Source of the DNA: Molanna angustata
Lineage: Eukaryota > Arthropoda > Insecta > Trichoptera > Molannidae
Direction: 5' to 3'
Assembly: GCA_963576475.1 (NCBI GenBank)
Contig: OY754981.1
Location: 15,136,716-15,200,715, forward strand
Length of the DNA stretch: 64,000 bases
Shown: positions 12,112-24,289 of the stretch, one piece after another
Layout of the letters: the number at the start of each line of letters is the position of its first letter
Position numbering within the stretch: position 1 is the first letter of the stretch
Notes under the pieces: model-generated
The model's input: the letters and a program-made list of their open reading frames with translations, nothing else
Database searches by the model: none
Told to the model about the DNA's origin: nothing
Program-made: the position numbers and the translations under genes

Positions 12112-12430
12112 TTGCATATAAGATACAAAAGAGAAAGTCAATCGCGGTTCCAATGGATTCACAAATTCAGGACCACGAGCACAGGCGTCCAGAGTAACAG
12201 TCAGAATAGGCGAGCCACACAGGCTTGCGACCATGTATGCGGGCTTAAGGGGCCCCTTTATGACTCAAGTCACGCTCACCACTCACCCATCAACCTCCGA
12301 CTGATACTCCACTCCCCTGTGAAACGGACAATTCTGCTTTTACCACCCTATACACAAGTTCCTTTATTTTACCCTTAGGGAGACCTAGGTTTGCCTGAGA
12401 ACGCCTCCATCAGGTGAAGGGGTAAAAAAA
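12112..12430. repeat. GC-richer island, probable LINE/SINE debris
   Basis: Base composition differs sharply from the flanks (GGGCTTAAGGGGCCCC, then GGGAGACCTAGGTTTGCCTG, AGGTGAAGGGGTAAAAAAAC). The 88-codon frame here lacks recognisable domains. I take it as an unclassified interspersed repeat. Confidence 0.35.
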
Positions 12431-12771
12431 CTAAAAAAAGACCTTGATCCTTAATGTTGGAATATAAAGACTTTGCGGACAGTCATCTTGCCCCTTTTTC
12501 TACGGCATATATATTTGTGCTAAAGTTGTTTTGAACTGTTTTATCTATCAGTTCCTTGTACTTGTTTACACGTCCATTGAAAGTAGCGTAGAAATTAAAT
12601 GTTGTAATGGTAGGTACATCATACAATCGGTAAAAATCATTTCACACTATTTGAACCAGCATGTTCACCAATGGGCCAAATATAAAAACTAAGTTCCAGA
12701 TCGTTATGTAGAATGTTCTAGGTAAAGTTTTCAGTATTGTGAGGTCCAAGAAGGGGACACAGTCAAGAAAG

Positions 12772-12913
12772 CAGGGGGGCAAGTCTGGTCCTACCGGCGA
12801 AATCAAAACCCTCTTGATTACCCATATCATGCATATAATTATCATATGGAGTTCTATGACATCTAAAGATATTATAGAACTCCATGTAATAATTACATAC
12901 ATGATATGAGTAA
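12772..12913 (+). mobile_element. Short element with terminal ~95-bp hairpin, copy 1
   Basis: Starts CAGGGGGGCAAGTC, continues to AATCAAAACCCTC, then a near-perfect hairpin from ACCCATATCATG (12817) through GGAGTTCTAT/ATAGAACTCC to CATGATATGAGTAA (12912). The same order, inverted, occurs at 26856-26997. The shared edges (CAGGGGGG and GTAA) suggest one mobile unit, or a palindromic MITE inside a second repeat. Confidence 0.55.
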
Positions 12914-13205
12914 CCCAGATTTTTACATACCTAATTTTCTTTTAAAATAGATAATTATTGATATACAAATTGCAGCATATCAGGAGTAATAAATTTTTGT
13001 TACCTCCTTATGTAAAAGCAAAAATATTTGAATGTTATAAACATCATATTATTTATAATTAAGATTTAACGACATTGTTGATTTTCTGAGCTATTTATAC
13101 GAATACTGGTTTTAAACAATTCTCTTACGTAGAGTAAGGAGTTATTAGAAATGATTGATTTAAGGAAAATATTTTTTAAGAAAAAAAACAATGTTCTATT
13201 TTAAA

Positions 13206-13345
13206 TGGATGGTGGCAGAGCGGATAGCGCGAGTCCTGCCACGACCGATTTAATTTATCTATAGCATAAGCATTTATGCTATGATTAGTTTATGCAATGC
13301 ATGAGGATATATATTATGCACTTGTTACAAGGACATATTAATTAT
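13206..13345 (+). repeat. tRNA-derived SINE, family B, copy 2
   Basis: Head GGATGGTGGCAGAGCGGATAGCGCGAGTCCTGCC resembles a tRNA A-box region. It is followed by CACGACCGATTT, a GCATAAGCATTTATGCT hairpin and CACTTGTTACAAGGACATAT. It is the same family as 2600-2745 and 19975-20140. I quote the head only to show pol-III promoter character; the B box is truncated in this copy. Confidence 0.6.
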
Positions 13346-14186
13346 TAAAAAAGTATTTTTTTTAATTTAGTTTTCATTATTGAATTTTACAAAGTGCCCA
13401 AACGTTGCGTACCTATCCTTTGCATAACATATCCTTCCAGTTTAGGAACATGTTTTGTATAAACTGATGAATTCATCAAACTGTATACAAAGTTATTTTT
13501 AATTTAAAGCTAATATTGATATTTTTAAAAATAAGGACTGGACTTCACAGCGAAAATTCCGAAAAATTGGTAAAATTTGTTTTTTTTCCCAATGTTGTGT
13601 GAACGGAAAAGTAAATAAAATTGATCAGAATTTAATTTATTTATGCTATTTGAGCCATTGAAGGAGCCTAACAATCTAAAGACTGGATATTTTAAGTTTC
13701 AAATGATATTAAAAAATAACAAAAAGGTGCAATTATTAAAAATTTTCATAATTTTAGAGTTTTGCGCGAACGGAGATGACAACCGCTTATAATTTTTTTC
13801 AGCTTTTTTTTTCTATCAAAATAGGCAAATATTTCGTACCTACTAGCGCTTCGAAATAAAAAAAAAAAAGTTTTTTCGACCCGTCCTTATAGACAGCCAG
13901 GGATGGCCAGACTAACGTTATAGTATAAAGGCTGATTTATTTTCTGTAAAAGGATACCACAGCAGGTAACGATGATTGGATAATATGAACCCTGAGTAGT
14001 GGCGGCTTTCGGATGTAACATCCTTCAAAGTATTGAAAATTGGTATTTTAACACGTCAGTTGTATGAAGCATTGGGGTGTTTTCGCCAATTAAATTATCT
14101 ACCAACGGAACGCGTGATTTCTAATAGTCTTCCGTAGTATATACAAAATATATCACGCTTTATTAATGTTATATCGTTTTATTACA

Positions 14187-14370
14187 TAATCTTCTTAGTT
14201 TTCTCATTTCTACATAATTTATTCTACTTTCATGCGCCTTTTTCTACGTCCATGTTTCACCGGCATACGTCAAAGTAGGCACTACAATTGCATTATGAAA
14301 GACTATTTTGGCTTCCTTTGAGATGCTTGGATCTGACATTACTGGTCCGAGTGCTCTGTTTTTTCTATTA
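14187..14370 (-). mobile_element. RTE-like LINE fragment, family 1 (internal part)
   Basis: Matches, in minus orientation, the region 39698-39880 of the better copy at 39338-40023 (CATACGTCAAAGTAGGCAC, CTTCCTTTGAGATGCTTGGA). On the minus strand it encodes LTYA-type residues of the LINE C-terminal region. The 3' part of the same family lies just to the right at 14455-14845, in the wrong order for one element, so these are separate or rearranged insertions. Confidence 0.65.
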
Positions 14371-14454
14371 CCTGTAAGATATGTATTTGTTAAAATGTAT
14401 TAAATATATTGTTATATCGCAGTTTTATGAAAATTTGTGAATAATACATACATA

Positions 14455-14845
14455 CATACTATCACGCCATGTCCCTTGCGGGGTAGGCAGAGAGAACCGA
14501 ACGCCACATTTTTCTATCCTGGCATGCATCCCTCGCTTCGTCCACATTCATGCATCGTCTCATACATGCTCGTCTATTGCTCACACTTCTAACATTTCCG
14601 TCTTTCAAAATTTCGTTCACATGGTCGTGCCATCCCTTTCTTGGGCGTCTCCGACCTCTCATTCCATTCCTTTCCGCTCTGTATATTTTCTTCGTCAGGC
14701 GCTCCTCATTCATTCTCCCCATGTGACCAAACCATCTCAATGTGTTCACTTTCATTCTAGTAATGACATCTTTCTTCATCTTACATTCTTTCCTTATGTC
14801 CTCATTTCTTACCCGGTCATACATCGTTCTATTACAAATCCTAAT
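14455..14845 (-). mobile_element. RTE-like LINE 3' end, family 1
   Basis: A minus-strand frame (14462-14824) encodes the familiar LINE C terminus: IRKECKMKKDVITRMKVN, then RWFGHMGRMNEERL and GRRRPRKGW. The 3' end is GGGACATGGCGTGATAGTAT followed by a TATG-type tail (minus strand). Other copies: 19683-19755, 23790-24060, 39338-40023 and 52545-52935. Confidence 0.75.
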
Positions 14846-14909
14846 AATAATGAAAAAACAATATGAAACACTTTGTAATACTTTCTATTTTTTTTTTGAT
14901 ATTTTGCTG

Positions 14910-15155
14910 GTATGGTCACATACCGAGGATCACATTGTGAACCAGGCTATGGCCGTAGATATCCCCCGATCAACGAAAAGGGGAAGACCAAAAAATACAT
15001 GGATGGCGCAAAGGAGTTAACCATTGATGAAACAAAAATTGACATCGGAGGCGGCCCAGAACCGAAGTTTACAGCTTGAGGACGAGTAGAGCTGACCCCA
15101 ACAGTCTTCATCGATGATAAGTTGGGAAGAGGCCAGGAAGAAGATTTTGCTGAGA
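14910..15155 (+). mobile_element. LINE 3' fragment, another RTE-like family
   Basis: The plus-strand reading includes STKRGRPKNTWM, the GRPK-x-x-W motif of RTE-type C termini. A shifted frame then holds AELTPTVFIDDKLGRGQEED-like residues. It is broken by stops and ends near AGGCCAGGAAGAAGAT. No intact reading frame. Confidence 0.5.
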
Positions 15156-18100
15156 TTCTATATAAAAAACAGATTTATTCCAATAGGAATCTGACAGCAT
15201 GTATTATAAGATCATGTCACATCTACAATATATTAAATGTAAAGTTTAAAAATAAATAATTATGTACCTACCTATGTGCGATATTTAATATTTGATGGAA
15301 GGAACCTTTCAGTGTTTTCGCTTCATTGTGTGCAAAGGTCTTAAGAAATATAGCAATAACTACCGCAATACACCTGTAGATATAATGTATTTGTTCGCTT
15401 CTGTATCTCGTATGGCGATATTATTGATAGCGTCGGTTTTCCTCTGTCTGAAGTCTCACTAAAGGCAAGCAGGTATGTAGATACCTATGCCATGAGATAC
15501 ACATCCATAATTCCACTTTATCAAATATTTTTTATCAATTGGAAGATATTAAATAATCTGACATTTTGAAAAACAAATGTCCGATGTCCCGCTGGTTATG
15601 TCCTCTCGATGTTTTGTGATCCGGGCACCCCAATAAAATGAATGCAGGCGACCTTTAATGTATGCATCTCGGTGTTATTGCCGGTTTGACTAAGCCACAA
15701 TGGAGTATGAAATATGGCCGCCGTGGAATGCTATTCGAAATTTAAAATATGTAAGGATATAACATTTTGGCGGGAGGGGAGGCAGACATATCAGCAATGC
15801 GACCAGAGTGTTTTACCAAAGATTATTACCTTGTGCAGGTAGGTGCCTAACTTCTCCACCATAGACATTATAATATTATATGCAAATCTGATATGCCACA
15901 CGGACGCTTCTCGTGGATATCTGATCAAAGGTGGAATTAATATTGAATATAAAATAATAATTAGATATTTTATTAAAATGCGACCTATTCTAACGCACGA
16001 AGAAATATTATGTACAGCAACAATGTGGATTAGTTGTTATGAACGTTTATATAGTTTGTATAGATAAAATAAGTAAGTACCTATAGTCATAAATTAGTAA
16101 GTACCTATAGTAAGTACCTATGACTCATAATAAATGTTGGATATTATGATTGAAATACATATCAAAGTTTGTCGTTGAATTTCTATTTTAAGCCTTTTGT
16201 AAGGTGCAAGTATTAAAAAGTAATAACGTTGATAAAACATTTTATATATATTTAAAAAAAATACATGTCATTGAAACAAGTAAATATACGTTTTCGATAC
16301 ATTTTCTAAAATAAGCAAACGTATATTAGAATTCAAACTGCCATTAAAGTGAAGTAAAAAATGAATGTACATATTGTGGTCAGCGATAACGTTTTTATAA
16401 CACAGGGCCGAAATCAACATGTGTCCAAAAAGTGCAGATAAATTATTGAGGCAGCAAAAATAAGCTAGACAATTCGTAATAAATAGAAAACGAAATATTA
16501 AGATGGCATATCTAGTGACTGAAAATATGATATATTAAAACCGCCTAATAAATAAACAAAAAGAAAAAACAAAAAACAGACCAGTTTCGTTTATCCACAG
16601 ATATTTCATTTTATTCTTAGTTATTAAGGAAAAACCAACAGCATCTATAATATTACAAAAAAAAATGATTCCCATTGACACGAAAAAAAATATATTAAGA
16701 GTAGGTACGTGAGAGAAGACATCAAGTAGATTCCACGAAATGATCATACAAAATAAATATTAAAATAATAACATGTAAAAAACAGGAAATTTAATAAAAA
16801 AATGTACAATAAGTAAACATTATACATAAATTAAAGAAAAGAAAAAAAAAATAGCGAACTAGGTGTAAAGGCAGCAGCATCATGGAAGAGGAAACAGGAA
16901 AGGAGCAAATTTTTGAAAACCCAAGAAAAAAGCACAAGGCAATATTCTAAAAACGGGTTAATTTAGATCATTAGCCGTGTTGACATAATTAACGGTCTTG
17001 AGATTGTCTTTGATTCAACGGCGAAACGTGATGGGTGCATGTCTATAATTACAATCCTTTTATGGGTAGGTACACAATAAAAAGTCGACTGCTTGTTGTA
17101 TATCGAAATTAATGATGTAAAATACTTTTATACATACCTACATGTAATGGTTATGAGGTTTAGAAGATAAAGATACTTCTGGTAACTAAAAAATAAACAA
17201 GACTTGTGTCATAGGTACAAAATAAAACAAAAAACTCGGGAGGATTTGATATGAGAAAATATTTTAAACGAGAAATAAACGATAGATTTTGTTGGATTTG
17301 ATAATTTGTTGATGGTGATGTGTATCGAAATAAAGCGGTTACATGCCTTTTTCAATATTAATACTTTGTTAAATATTTAAATACTTATATGAATTTGATT
17401 AGATTATTACAATTCTCGAAAATTTGAATGGTATTTTATGTGCCGATTTAGTTGGATCGCCAGAACAGACCAAGAAACTTATATACGTCATAATAGTTTA
17501 TTGCTTCAATGATACATGTACGCTATCCATTAATTCAATGAATGATCCGTAATCAACAAACATATAACCCATGGAACTGAACGACCCTGCATTAGGTTTT
17601 TCAGATCTAATATTTCTCTCTTCTCTACATCTAATCGGCAATTTCTTCCCATTATGTGGGGTCGGCCCTTTTCATCTTCATTCTTTGTTTTTTTCAGACA
17701 TAATACAACATACTGCAATACGATAGGTAAGCACTTAATTTATTTCTTATTGTAATAAGATAATTCTGCCATCGTTGAGATCTGAATGCAGTGTTGATAC
17801 GATTGACTGATCGGACGGTAGGTAACGAGGATACATGCTCGGTTAAAGAGCGGATGCAAATGGCTAATTAAGGTACCTACTTTTTTTCTATTCTCATCTT
17901 GTTTTTTTTCTAATTCCATACTTTATAAAACTATTTTTTTTCTAGCAGTTGTTGTTCATATTACTTATTTAGTTTAACTTAATTGAAACTTAAACTGTTA
18001 AACTATAAAATAAAACCCTACATTTTTGATAGAAGATAAGGGACTTATTAGATTGAGAAAAGAAAAGAAGATCCCACTCAGTGCTCAGTGGGTATTTATT

Positions 18101-18550
18101 ACATCTAAGATTGCATCAGAACATAAATTGTCTGAAATAATTATTACTACAATATTAATATAAGGAATTCCTTCTTATTGCAAGGTAGACTGTAGAGACA
18201 GAGGTACCTACATAGGTTGGGTAGGTGTGTTATAAGGATAGTCTCAAGTCTCAAGTACATTGCTTCATGCTAATGAGTGGCCGGAGGGAATTCTGTGCGT
18301 GTGAATTCATTCTCTTATAAACAAAAGACTTGAGTGTGTTTTAACAATGCATCGTGTGAAATATAGGATTCCTTGCACATAATATTAGGAATTGTATTAA
18401 TTTGAACATCGACTAACCAAGAAACAGTAAGCTCGTTTTGAGACAAGGACTGATGTTTTATGGACGGGACGAGAAATAAAACTAAACTATAAAAACAGGA
18501 TATAAAATACTTTTTTTCAATGATACCATCAATGTAGAATTTGATTCTTC
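15156..18550. other. Gene-poor AT-rich stretch
   Basis: No gene supported. A degraded SINE-B tail may lie at ~16258-16290 (ATACATGTCATTGAAACAAG), and there is a short direct repeat AAGTACCTATAG at 16075-16120. The open frames here look like chance. Confidence 0.4.
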
Positions 18551-19124
18551 TTTCTCGTAGAACGGTTATCGGCAGATCGAAGATCCTATAGCATACTAAA
18601 CAAGGTCACTCCATCGGGTCGGTTAGAAGATCCAGAGAGCGAATGCTTGCTCTTTAAAGTGATATTGATCCATAGGCGTTCATTTGAAAACTGTTCGACA
18701 TGAAGTCTCAAATATTTGATCGAATATCTTTTTTTTTCTGAGACAGCTAACAGACATTTTCCGATGTTTGTCTAAAAATGAGACAGATTCTTTAAAACTT
18801 TGTTGTATCGAAGTTGGATTACTGCAACGCTATATTAGAAATGCAATCTCTGCTATAAATTCTATAGACTGTAAAAAACGGCAACTGCGTGAATAATTTA
18901 TGGAGCTGATAGTGCTCCCTCTTATAAAGCACAATTTGGTAATAGGTACTTTAATAAAACGGGTATTAAAACAAAACTTGGGTACCTCTAGAAAAACTCA
19001 ACATTCTTAAAAGCAAACTGTTTTGATTTCAATAGAGTTTGCAAAACTTTTCTTATAAATTATCTATTATATTGTACTTATGTATATGCATTGAAAAAAT
19101 TTAATTTGATAATATGTCTTTACA

Positions 19125-19348
19125 GGATGGAGTTGTTCACAGTTCTCACAATCTTGTCGGTTTATCAAATGCTTGATCGTATTTCAGATAGTTTGTCAAA
19201 GCGCATATCTCTATGTTTACCAATAGCGTTTTATATCTACACAATAAATATAATGTTGACACGGCAACCGGAAATATCAAAAAATGAAAAAAAAAAATAC
19301 GAAGAACAACATATGCTTAGATATTTAAATGATTGTGATGTTGGATAG
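19125..19348 (+). CDS. Hypothetical small membrane protein or exon (uncertain)
   Basis: An open frame from ATG 19125 encodes ~74 residues starting MELFTVLTILSVYQMLDRIS. It has a hydrophobic, probably membrane-spanning stretch LCLPIAFYIYTINIML and a charged tail (KNEKKKYEEQ) ending in TAG. CTTTACAG just before the ATG would make a good splice acceptor, so this may be an exon of a longer gene. I do not recognise the family, and chance cannot be excluded in AT-rich DNA. Confidence 0.25.
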
Positions 19349-19535
19349 TTAAATATACTGGAATGAATTTCATATGTTTGTTTTGAATTACCTACATTTA
19401 ATATTCTCGTTCTCGCTTTTATGTGATTAGTTGTGTAAAAGTTCAATGATGATTTTGTATATTTTATTTATTTTAATTGAAAATTTTTAAACTTATATAT
19501 ACTATGTAGATTGATTACGACATACATATCTTTGT

Positions 19536-19853
19536 CAGGGCCGGATAAACGTGTTTTTGCGCCCGTAGCAATATATTTGAATCCGCCCCCCCCCCTAATT
19601 TATTTTTGAATTTTAAAAGTAGAACAATTTAAAATTATGTAAAATCACATCGGGTCTAAAATGACTACCTAAGCGGGATTTTTTTACATACACACCATCA
19701 TGCCGAGCCTCTATCCGGGTACGCAAAGAGAACCGAGTGCCATACCCGCGAATTTTTGATTTATATGATTAACATTTTAGAATTTAAGCGCCCTTTTTAA
19801 GACAACCGCCCTGACTTCTTGTTCCTGATTGTTCTATGATTTATCCGGCCCTG
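19536..19853. mobile_element. hAT-type non-autonomous transposon with 8-bp target duplication
   Basis: The 318-bp element begins CAGGGCCGGATAAA and ends TTTATCCGGCCCTG, a 14-bp inverted repeat of hAT type. It is flanked by the exact 8-bp duplication ATCTTTGT at 19528-19535 and 19854-19861. It has captured or been hit by a 3' end of LINE family 1 (19683-19755, ACCATCATGCCGAGCC). No transposase is encoded. Confidence 0.9.
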
Positions 19854-19974
19854 ATCTTTGTACTTGCCAAGTAATGTTACTGTCGACTGCGGATATAATG
19901 CATATTTGGTATAGGACCGCTGTCGGTCTGTTGTTATGTATATACCTACCTATTGATCTATGTGTATGTATGTT

Positions 19975-20140
19975 TTTTTTTAAATGAATATGTCCTTGTC
20001 AAACAAGTACATAATATACATCTTCCTACATTCCCTAAATTAAGCATAAATGCTTGTTGAACGAAATCGGTCGAGGCAGGATTCAAACTCGCGACCAGCG
20101 TATTACTAGCTCAGCGCGCTAACCGCTGGGCGGGTGTGCA
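19975..20140 (-). repeat. tRNA-derived SINE, family B, copy 3
   Basis: This is the best-preserved head of the family. On the minus strand it reads CCCAGCGGTTAGCGCGCTGA (A box), then GCGAGTTTGAATCCTGCC (B box), then CGACCGATTTCG, the CATTTATGCTT hairpin and ACTTGTTTGACAAGGACATA. Confidence 0.75.
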
Positions 20141-20240
20141 TTGTCTTATAAAAGGAAGCACGACACGTGCGTGTATGCTCACACACCCGTCTCGTTTCAC
20201 CATAAAAGGCAACAATCAAAATGGGTGGTGGACCTCATTG
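20141..20240 (-). repeat. RTE-like 3' module, family 2, fragment
   Basis: Contains TTATAAAAGGAAGCACGACACGTG, CACACACCCGTCTCGTTTCACC and a few more bases. These are shared with 30440-30560, 36195-36345, 53333-53490 and 59690-59800. In better copies the family ends with GGGATATGCCGTGATGGTATG. Confidence 0.55.
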
Positions 20241-21962
20241 CAGAACTTTATGAGATGTTATTGGTGCCTGTAGTATTTTCGATTTCCTAGTTCTTAATAC
20301 CTAGCGGTTTTATATATCATGTTTACAGTCACTAGGTTTAACGTTATGTCAATAATTATTTTAAATATGTTATTATCTACATGTATACCGTGTATGTATG
20401 TATGAAAGTGTGTGTATAATGGAGACCATACAACTTCTACAAAACTAGTAGGAAAGGCAGTCTGCATCAGTGAGTAATGTATCATAGCACTGACTGTGCG
20501 TGCATAATTTGTTACTTCACTTCAAGGCTTCTGGACTTGTAAAGACTGGGATACCCATAGGGTAGACGGGGAAGACCTTGAGGGGTAGGGAGAAGAAGGA
20601 GTGCGAGGGAAGGGAACCTAAGGCAGTAACATATTCAGAGTCGAATTTAGATAATAATTATTCAATAGATAACTAAATATGATTTTAAAGAATATAGGTC
20701 AATACAAAAACATACTTATTCATTTTTTTCACAACTATTTATACTGGAAACACTTATCAGTTTGAAGGAATTACCGTATGCAACTTGAACATAATAGGGT
20801 GATGGGTATTGTACACTTTTAACAGACTTCCAAAAAGGGAAAAGGTTATTAAATGTCATATTATCGGCGCCCAAAGCTTTAATTACGAATATTTATCAAA
20901 ACATTGACAGTTAAATATTTCAAACTTGTTTTTACACTTTATTATTTTTCCCTGCGACATATTTTTCATGCGTTGACATATATTTTCCATACTTTGATAT
21001 TTTTCAATACTTGTGACATATTTTACTAATCAAATCATGATTGCATGAATATACATGGCTTATCTCAAAACTATTATGACTACCTTTATGGATATTTTAT
21101 ACTTGTTAAACATGTTTCAAAGAAAAGTAAAAAAAAAATCACTTCAAGTTTCATATTTCAATAGGCAAGTCATCTCACTGGATCTTGTATACTAAACGAT
21201 TGGTAGGTACCTACTTAATAATATTACATACAAAAATATATACGTATGAATATTCATCTCATGGTACTTACTTCATTACTTGGTCTTGTGATTCTATTGA
21301 GATTACAGTAGTTTCAAAATAAGAATTAACTTTTAATACAACTTAATACTTATATTAATAAAAATATCTCTTGAATTAAAGAGTTACTTGGAGTATATCT
21401 TTTAAACACAAACATACCTACAATCCGTCGAGTGCGTTCCATATAATTTTTCATATATAAAATAACTAACTTCAAAATGAATATACGCCAAGATTGACAT
21501 TTTCTTATATATATCATTTATTTCATCATAATTTAATTCATACAAGATCCCACTAACCATATATGGTTATCAGTGGGTTTCTATATCATACAATAACTAA
21601 CTTAAACTAACTAACAATTAAGAAATTTAGAATTTGACCTTACAATATAAAAATGTTATAAGAAATGGTAATCAAAAACAACACAAGAAAAAAATATAAA
21701 AGAATAACCTAAAAATAAAAGGAAGGAAAAAAACATTATTCATTGAAAATGAATTTTTTACAAGATATTTAGATTTTATTATACGAATTTAATCCAATTA
21801 AGTCTGAGGGCAAGTATGAAAATCATTTTTATTTCTTTAGTATTTATGTTTTCATTGTATCTTTTTAGAGTCTGTTTTTTTTTGTAAATTTGTATATGGT
21901 TCCTGATGAGTATTCAAGAAATTAAAATTATATTTTAATATAATAATGGAACAGATTTATTT
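20241..21962. other. AT-rich intergenic DNA
   Basis: No gene or recognised repeat. A short palindromic pair (CCCACT..GGTTATCAGTGGG) occurs near 21549-21578. Confidence 0.4.
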
Positions 21963-22349
21963 ACCATTTTTGAAATATAAATTAGCTATAAACCACTTGT
22001 TTTTTGAGTCACTTCGCGACATGTTTCGGAAGCGCTGTCCTTCCATCGACCGGCGTGTCGAGACTAACATGTTGAATTTGTGTGTGTCTGTCTGTGAAGC
22101 GAACTTCTCCAATTCTCCAATACTTAATATATTCCCCATCAAAAACAAAAACACTTCACAATACCCCCCTCCCCCCACTAACCCAACCAACCCTCAACCG
22201 CCACCCCCCTCGCTTCACAGACAGACACACACAAATTCAACATGTTAGTCTCGACACGCCGGTCGATGGAAGGACAGCGCTTCCGAAACATGTCGCGAAG
22301 TGACTCAAAAAACAAGTGGTTTATAGCTAATTTATATTTCAAAAATGGT
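21963..22349. repeat. Perfect 139-bp inverted repeat, Penelope-like terminal sequence
   Basis: The left arm 21963-22101 and right arm 22211-22349 appear to be exact reverse complements by eye, separated by a 109-nt C-rich spacer. Each arm holds GATGGAAGG..CTTCCGAAACATGT (right-arm sense), the stem-plus-GAAAC layout seen in other Penelope-like ends in this window. Arms of this length and purity imply a recent head-to-head duplication or insertion of a terminal repeat. The transcript would fold into a long hairpin. Confidence 0.85.
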
Positions 22350-23789
22350 TTATATTAACTACCACAAAATATCCGCCGAATCACTAAATGATATATCAGA
22401 TTTATTTATTTTATTGTTCTGTGTTTAGTAATAATAATGATAATAAAAGATAAAATTTGCATTGGAACCATTGATAAAAACAGTATTCGCTATAATAATT
22501 ATGTTGTAATTCCCATAATTCAAGTATGTATTGTGGTACATTTTGAGATTCAATATTTGTTTCACTTTATCCTACCTACCTACCTACAACATTTGCGTAC
22601 AAAAGTCAGTTTGCATCAAGACCACACCGTGTGACCTTTATGTTAGGACTCTCATCAAACAAATAATTCAAATCTGTGTCATCGCCATTCAAGTTCAAAT
22701 TTAGTGTTGTGATATTATGTGAGGTGAATATCAAGATGCACATGGGATATTAATTTCTGAACTAGACCACGGGAAAGGTAGGCAAATAATCCTCTCTTCT
22801 CCATCTTGTCACTGGTTAAAACCAGCGACACATACCAAGTGAGATGATATACATGCCTACATTAGGTATACATTTATACATACCTACCTATGGTACAACT
22901 TAATGTGATGTTCTCTTATTTTCATTTGAATTAGGCTTGCAGTAATTCGATAAAATCCGAAGTTACCCGAATCCGAATGACTGTCGGAAGACTTCGTCAC
23001 ACACGAAGATGGTCTCTCTCTATCGTGACTAGTTGGAACACAGAGTTGGAATGTATGCCAGTGAGACGGAAGGAGATGCCGCCAGTTCGAATGCACTTGT
23101 AGCAATGACATATTATACTAATTTTCCGAGAGCAAAATTAAAAATAAAATCAAACATGGTTTTGCGAACCAATCTTTTGGAACCAATGAATGATCAATAC
23201 AATTTTCGAAAGCGGCAACAACTTTACATACAAAATAATTCAAGTCCATACAAAAATAATTTATTACACTAGTGTCTGCTTCCATCTTGTAATGCTAATA
23301 ATAATATTCATATTTTATTATTATTATTTACTCTGAACACAAAAGTTATGTATTAATATGGATATATCACGTGACATTTAATTAACCACCTAACAAGGGA
23401 CAACATGTGGAGAAGCTATTTCTTACTTATTCTTGTCTTTTTCATTACAACCATCCTTACTTTTCTTATCATACATCTTGTTATCCGCTTTAAGTATATA
23501 ATATTCAATGGGTAATTATTATTATATTACATAAATCATATATAGCTGTGGATTTAAGACAAGATCATGTAACGAATAATTTATTTAGTTTTAATGCCTA
23601 AGAATTTATGCAAATATATTATAATAAAATATTTACCTATAGTGAAAAACTTCGCGTATAACAAATATCGAATGTCAAGATTCATAGTTCATTCACTGAT
23701 TACATTTAATTTAAAATCATAAGTTGAGTTGAAATAACCCTGTTTTTCCCAAAATAAACAACCCCCATGTAGGTACCTATTCCTTTATT
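22350..23789. other. Intergenic DNA, nothing recognised
   Basis: No supported gene. A 36-codon hydrophobic frame at ~23405-23515 (MWRSYFLLILVFFITT) is too short and AT-biased to call. Confidence 0.4.
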
Positions 23790-24060
23790 TGATCAAAATG
23801 AATGAGGAATGCCTGACGAAGAAAATATATATTGCGGAGAGGAATGGAATAAGAGGTCGGGGCCGCCCAAGAAAGGGATGGCTCGTCCATGTGAACGGTA
23901 TTTCGAAAGACGGAAATGTTAGAAGCGTGAACGACAGACGAACATGACGTATAAGGCGATGTATGAATATTGACGAGGCGATGAATGTGTGTCAAGATGG
24001 AAATAGGTGGTATTCGGTTATCTCTGCCTACCCCGTGAGGGACATGGCATGATGATATGT
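23790..24060 (+). mobile_element. RTE-like LINE 3' end, family 1, degraded
   Basis: Plus-strand pieces match the family-1 C terminus in several frames (NEECLTKKIYIAERNG-like, then RGRPRKGW). They end at CTCTGCCTACCCCGTGAGGGACATGGCATGATGATATG. Frameshifts and stops show it is dead. Confidence 0.65.
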
Positions 24061-24289
24061 TTATATCATCATGCCTTTTTTTGTTAATGTTCTTTGAACA
24101 CATTTCTTTTCTCATCATTTCTAACTCATTTCTTTTGTTTTTAACATTTCTAACTCATTTCTTTTGTTAATGTTCTTTGAACAGTAAATAAATTTACTAA
24201 TTTTTATAGAACAGGAGCGCACTTTGAAAGTTTTAACATATGAAATCATAGAAAACAATTAAATACATACAGTATAGAAACACTTTAAA

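Noticed and set aside
15843..16067. 74-codon frame
   Set aside because: No domain, no splice context, and composition like the surrounding intergenic DNA.
23405..23515. 36-codon hydrophobic peptide
   Set aside because: Short, AT-biased, no splice or promoter context.
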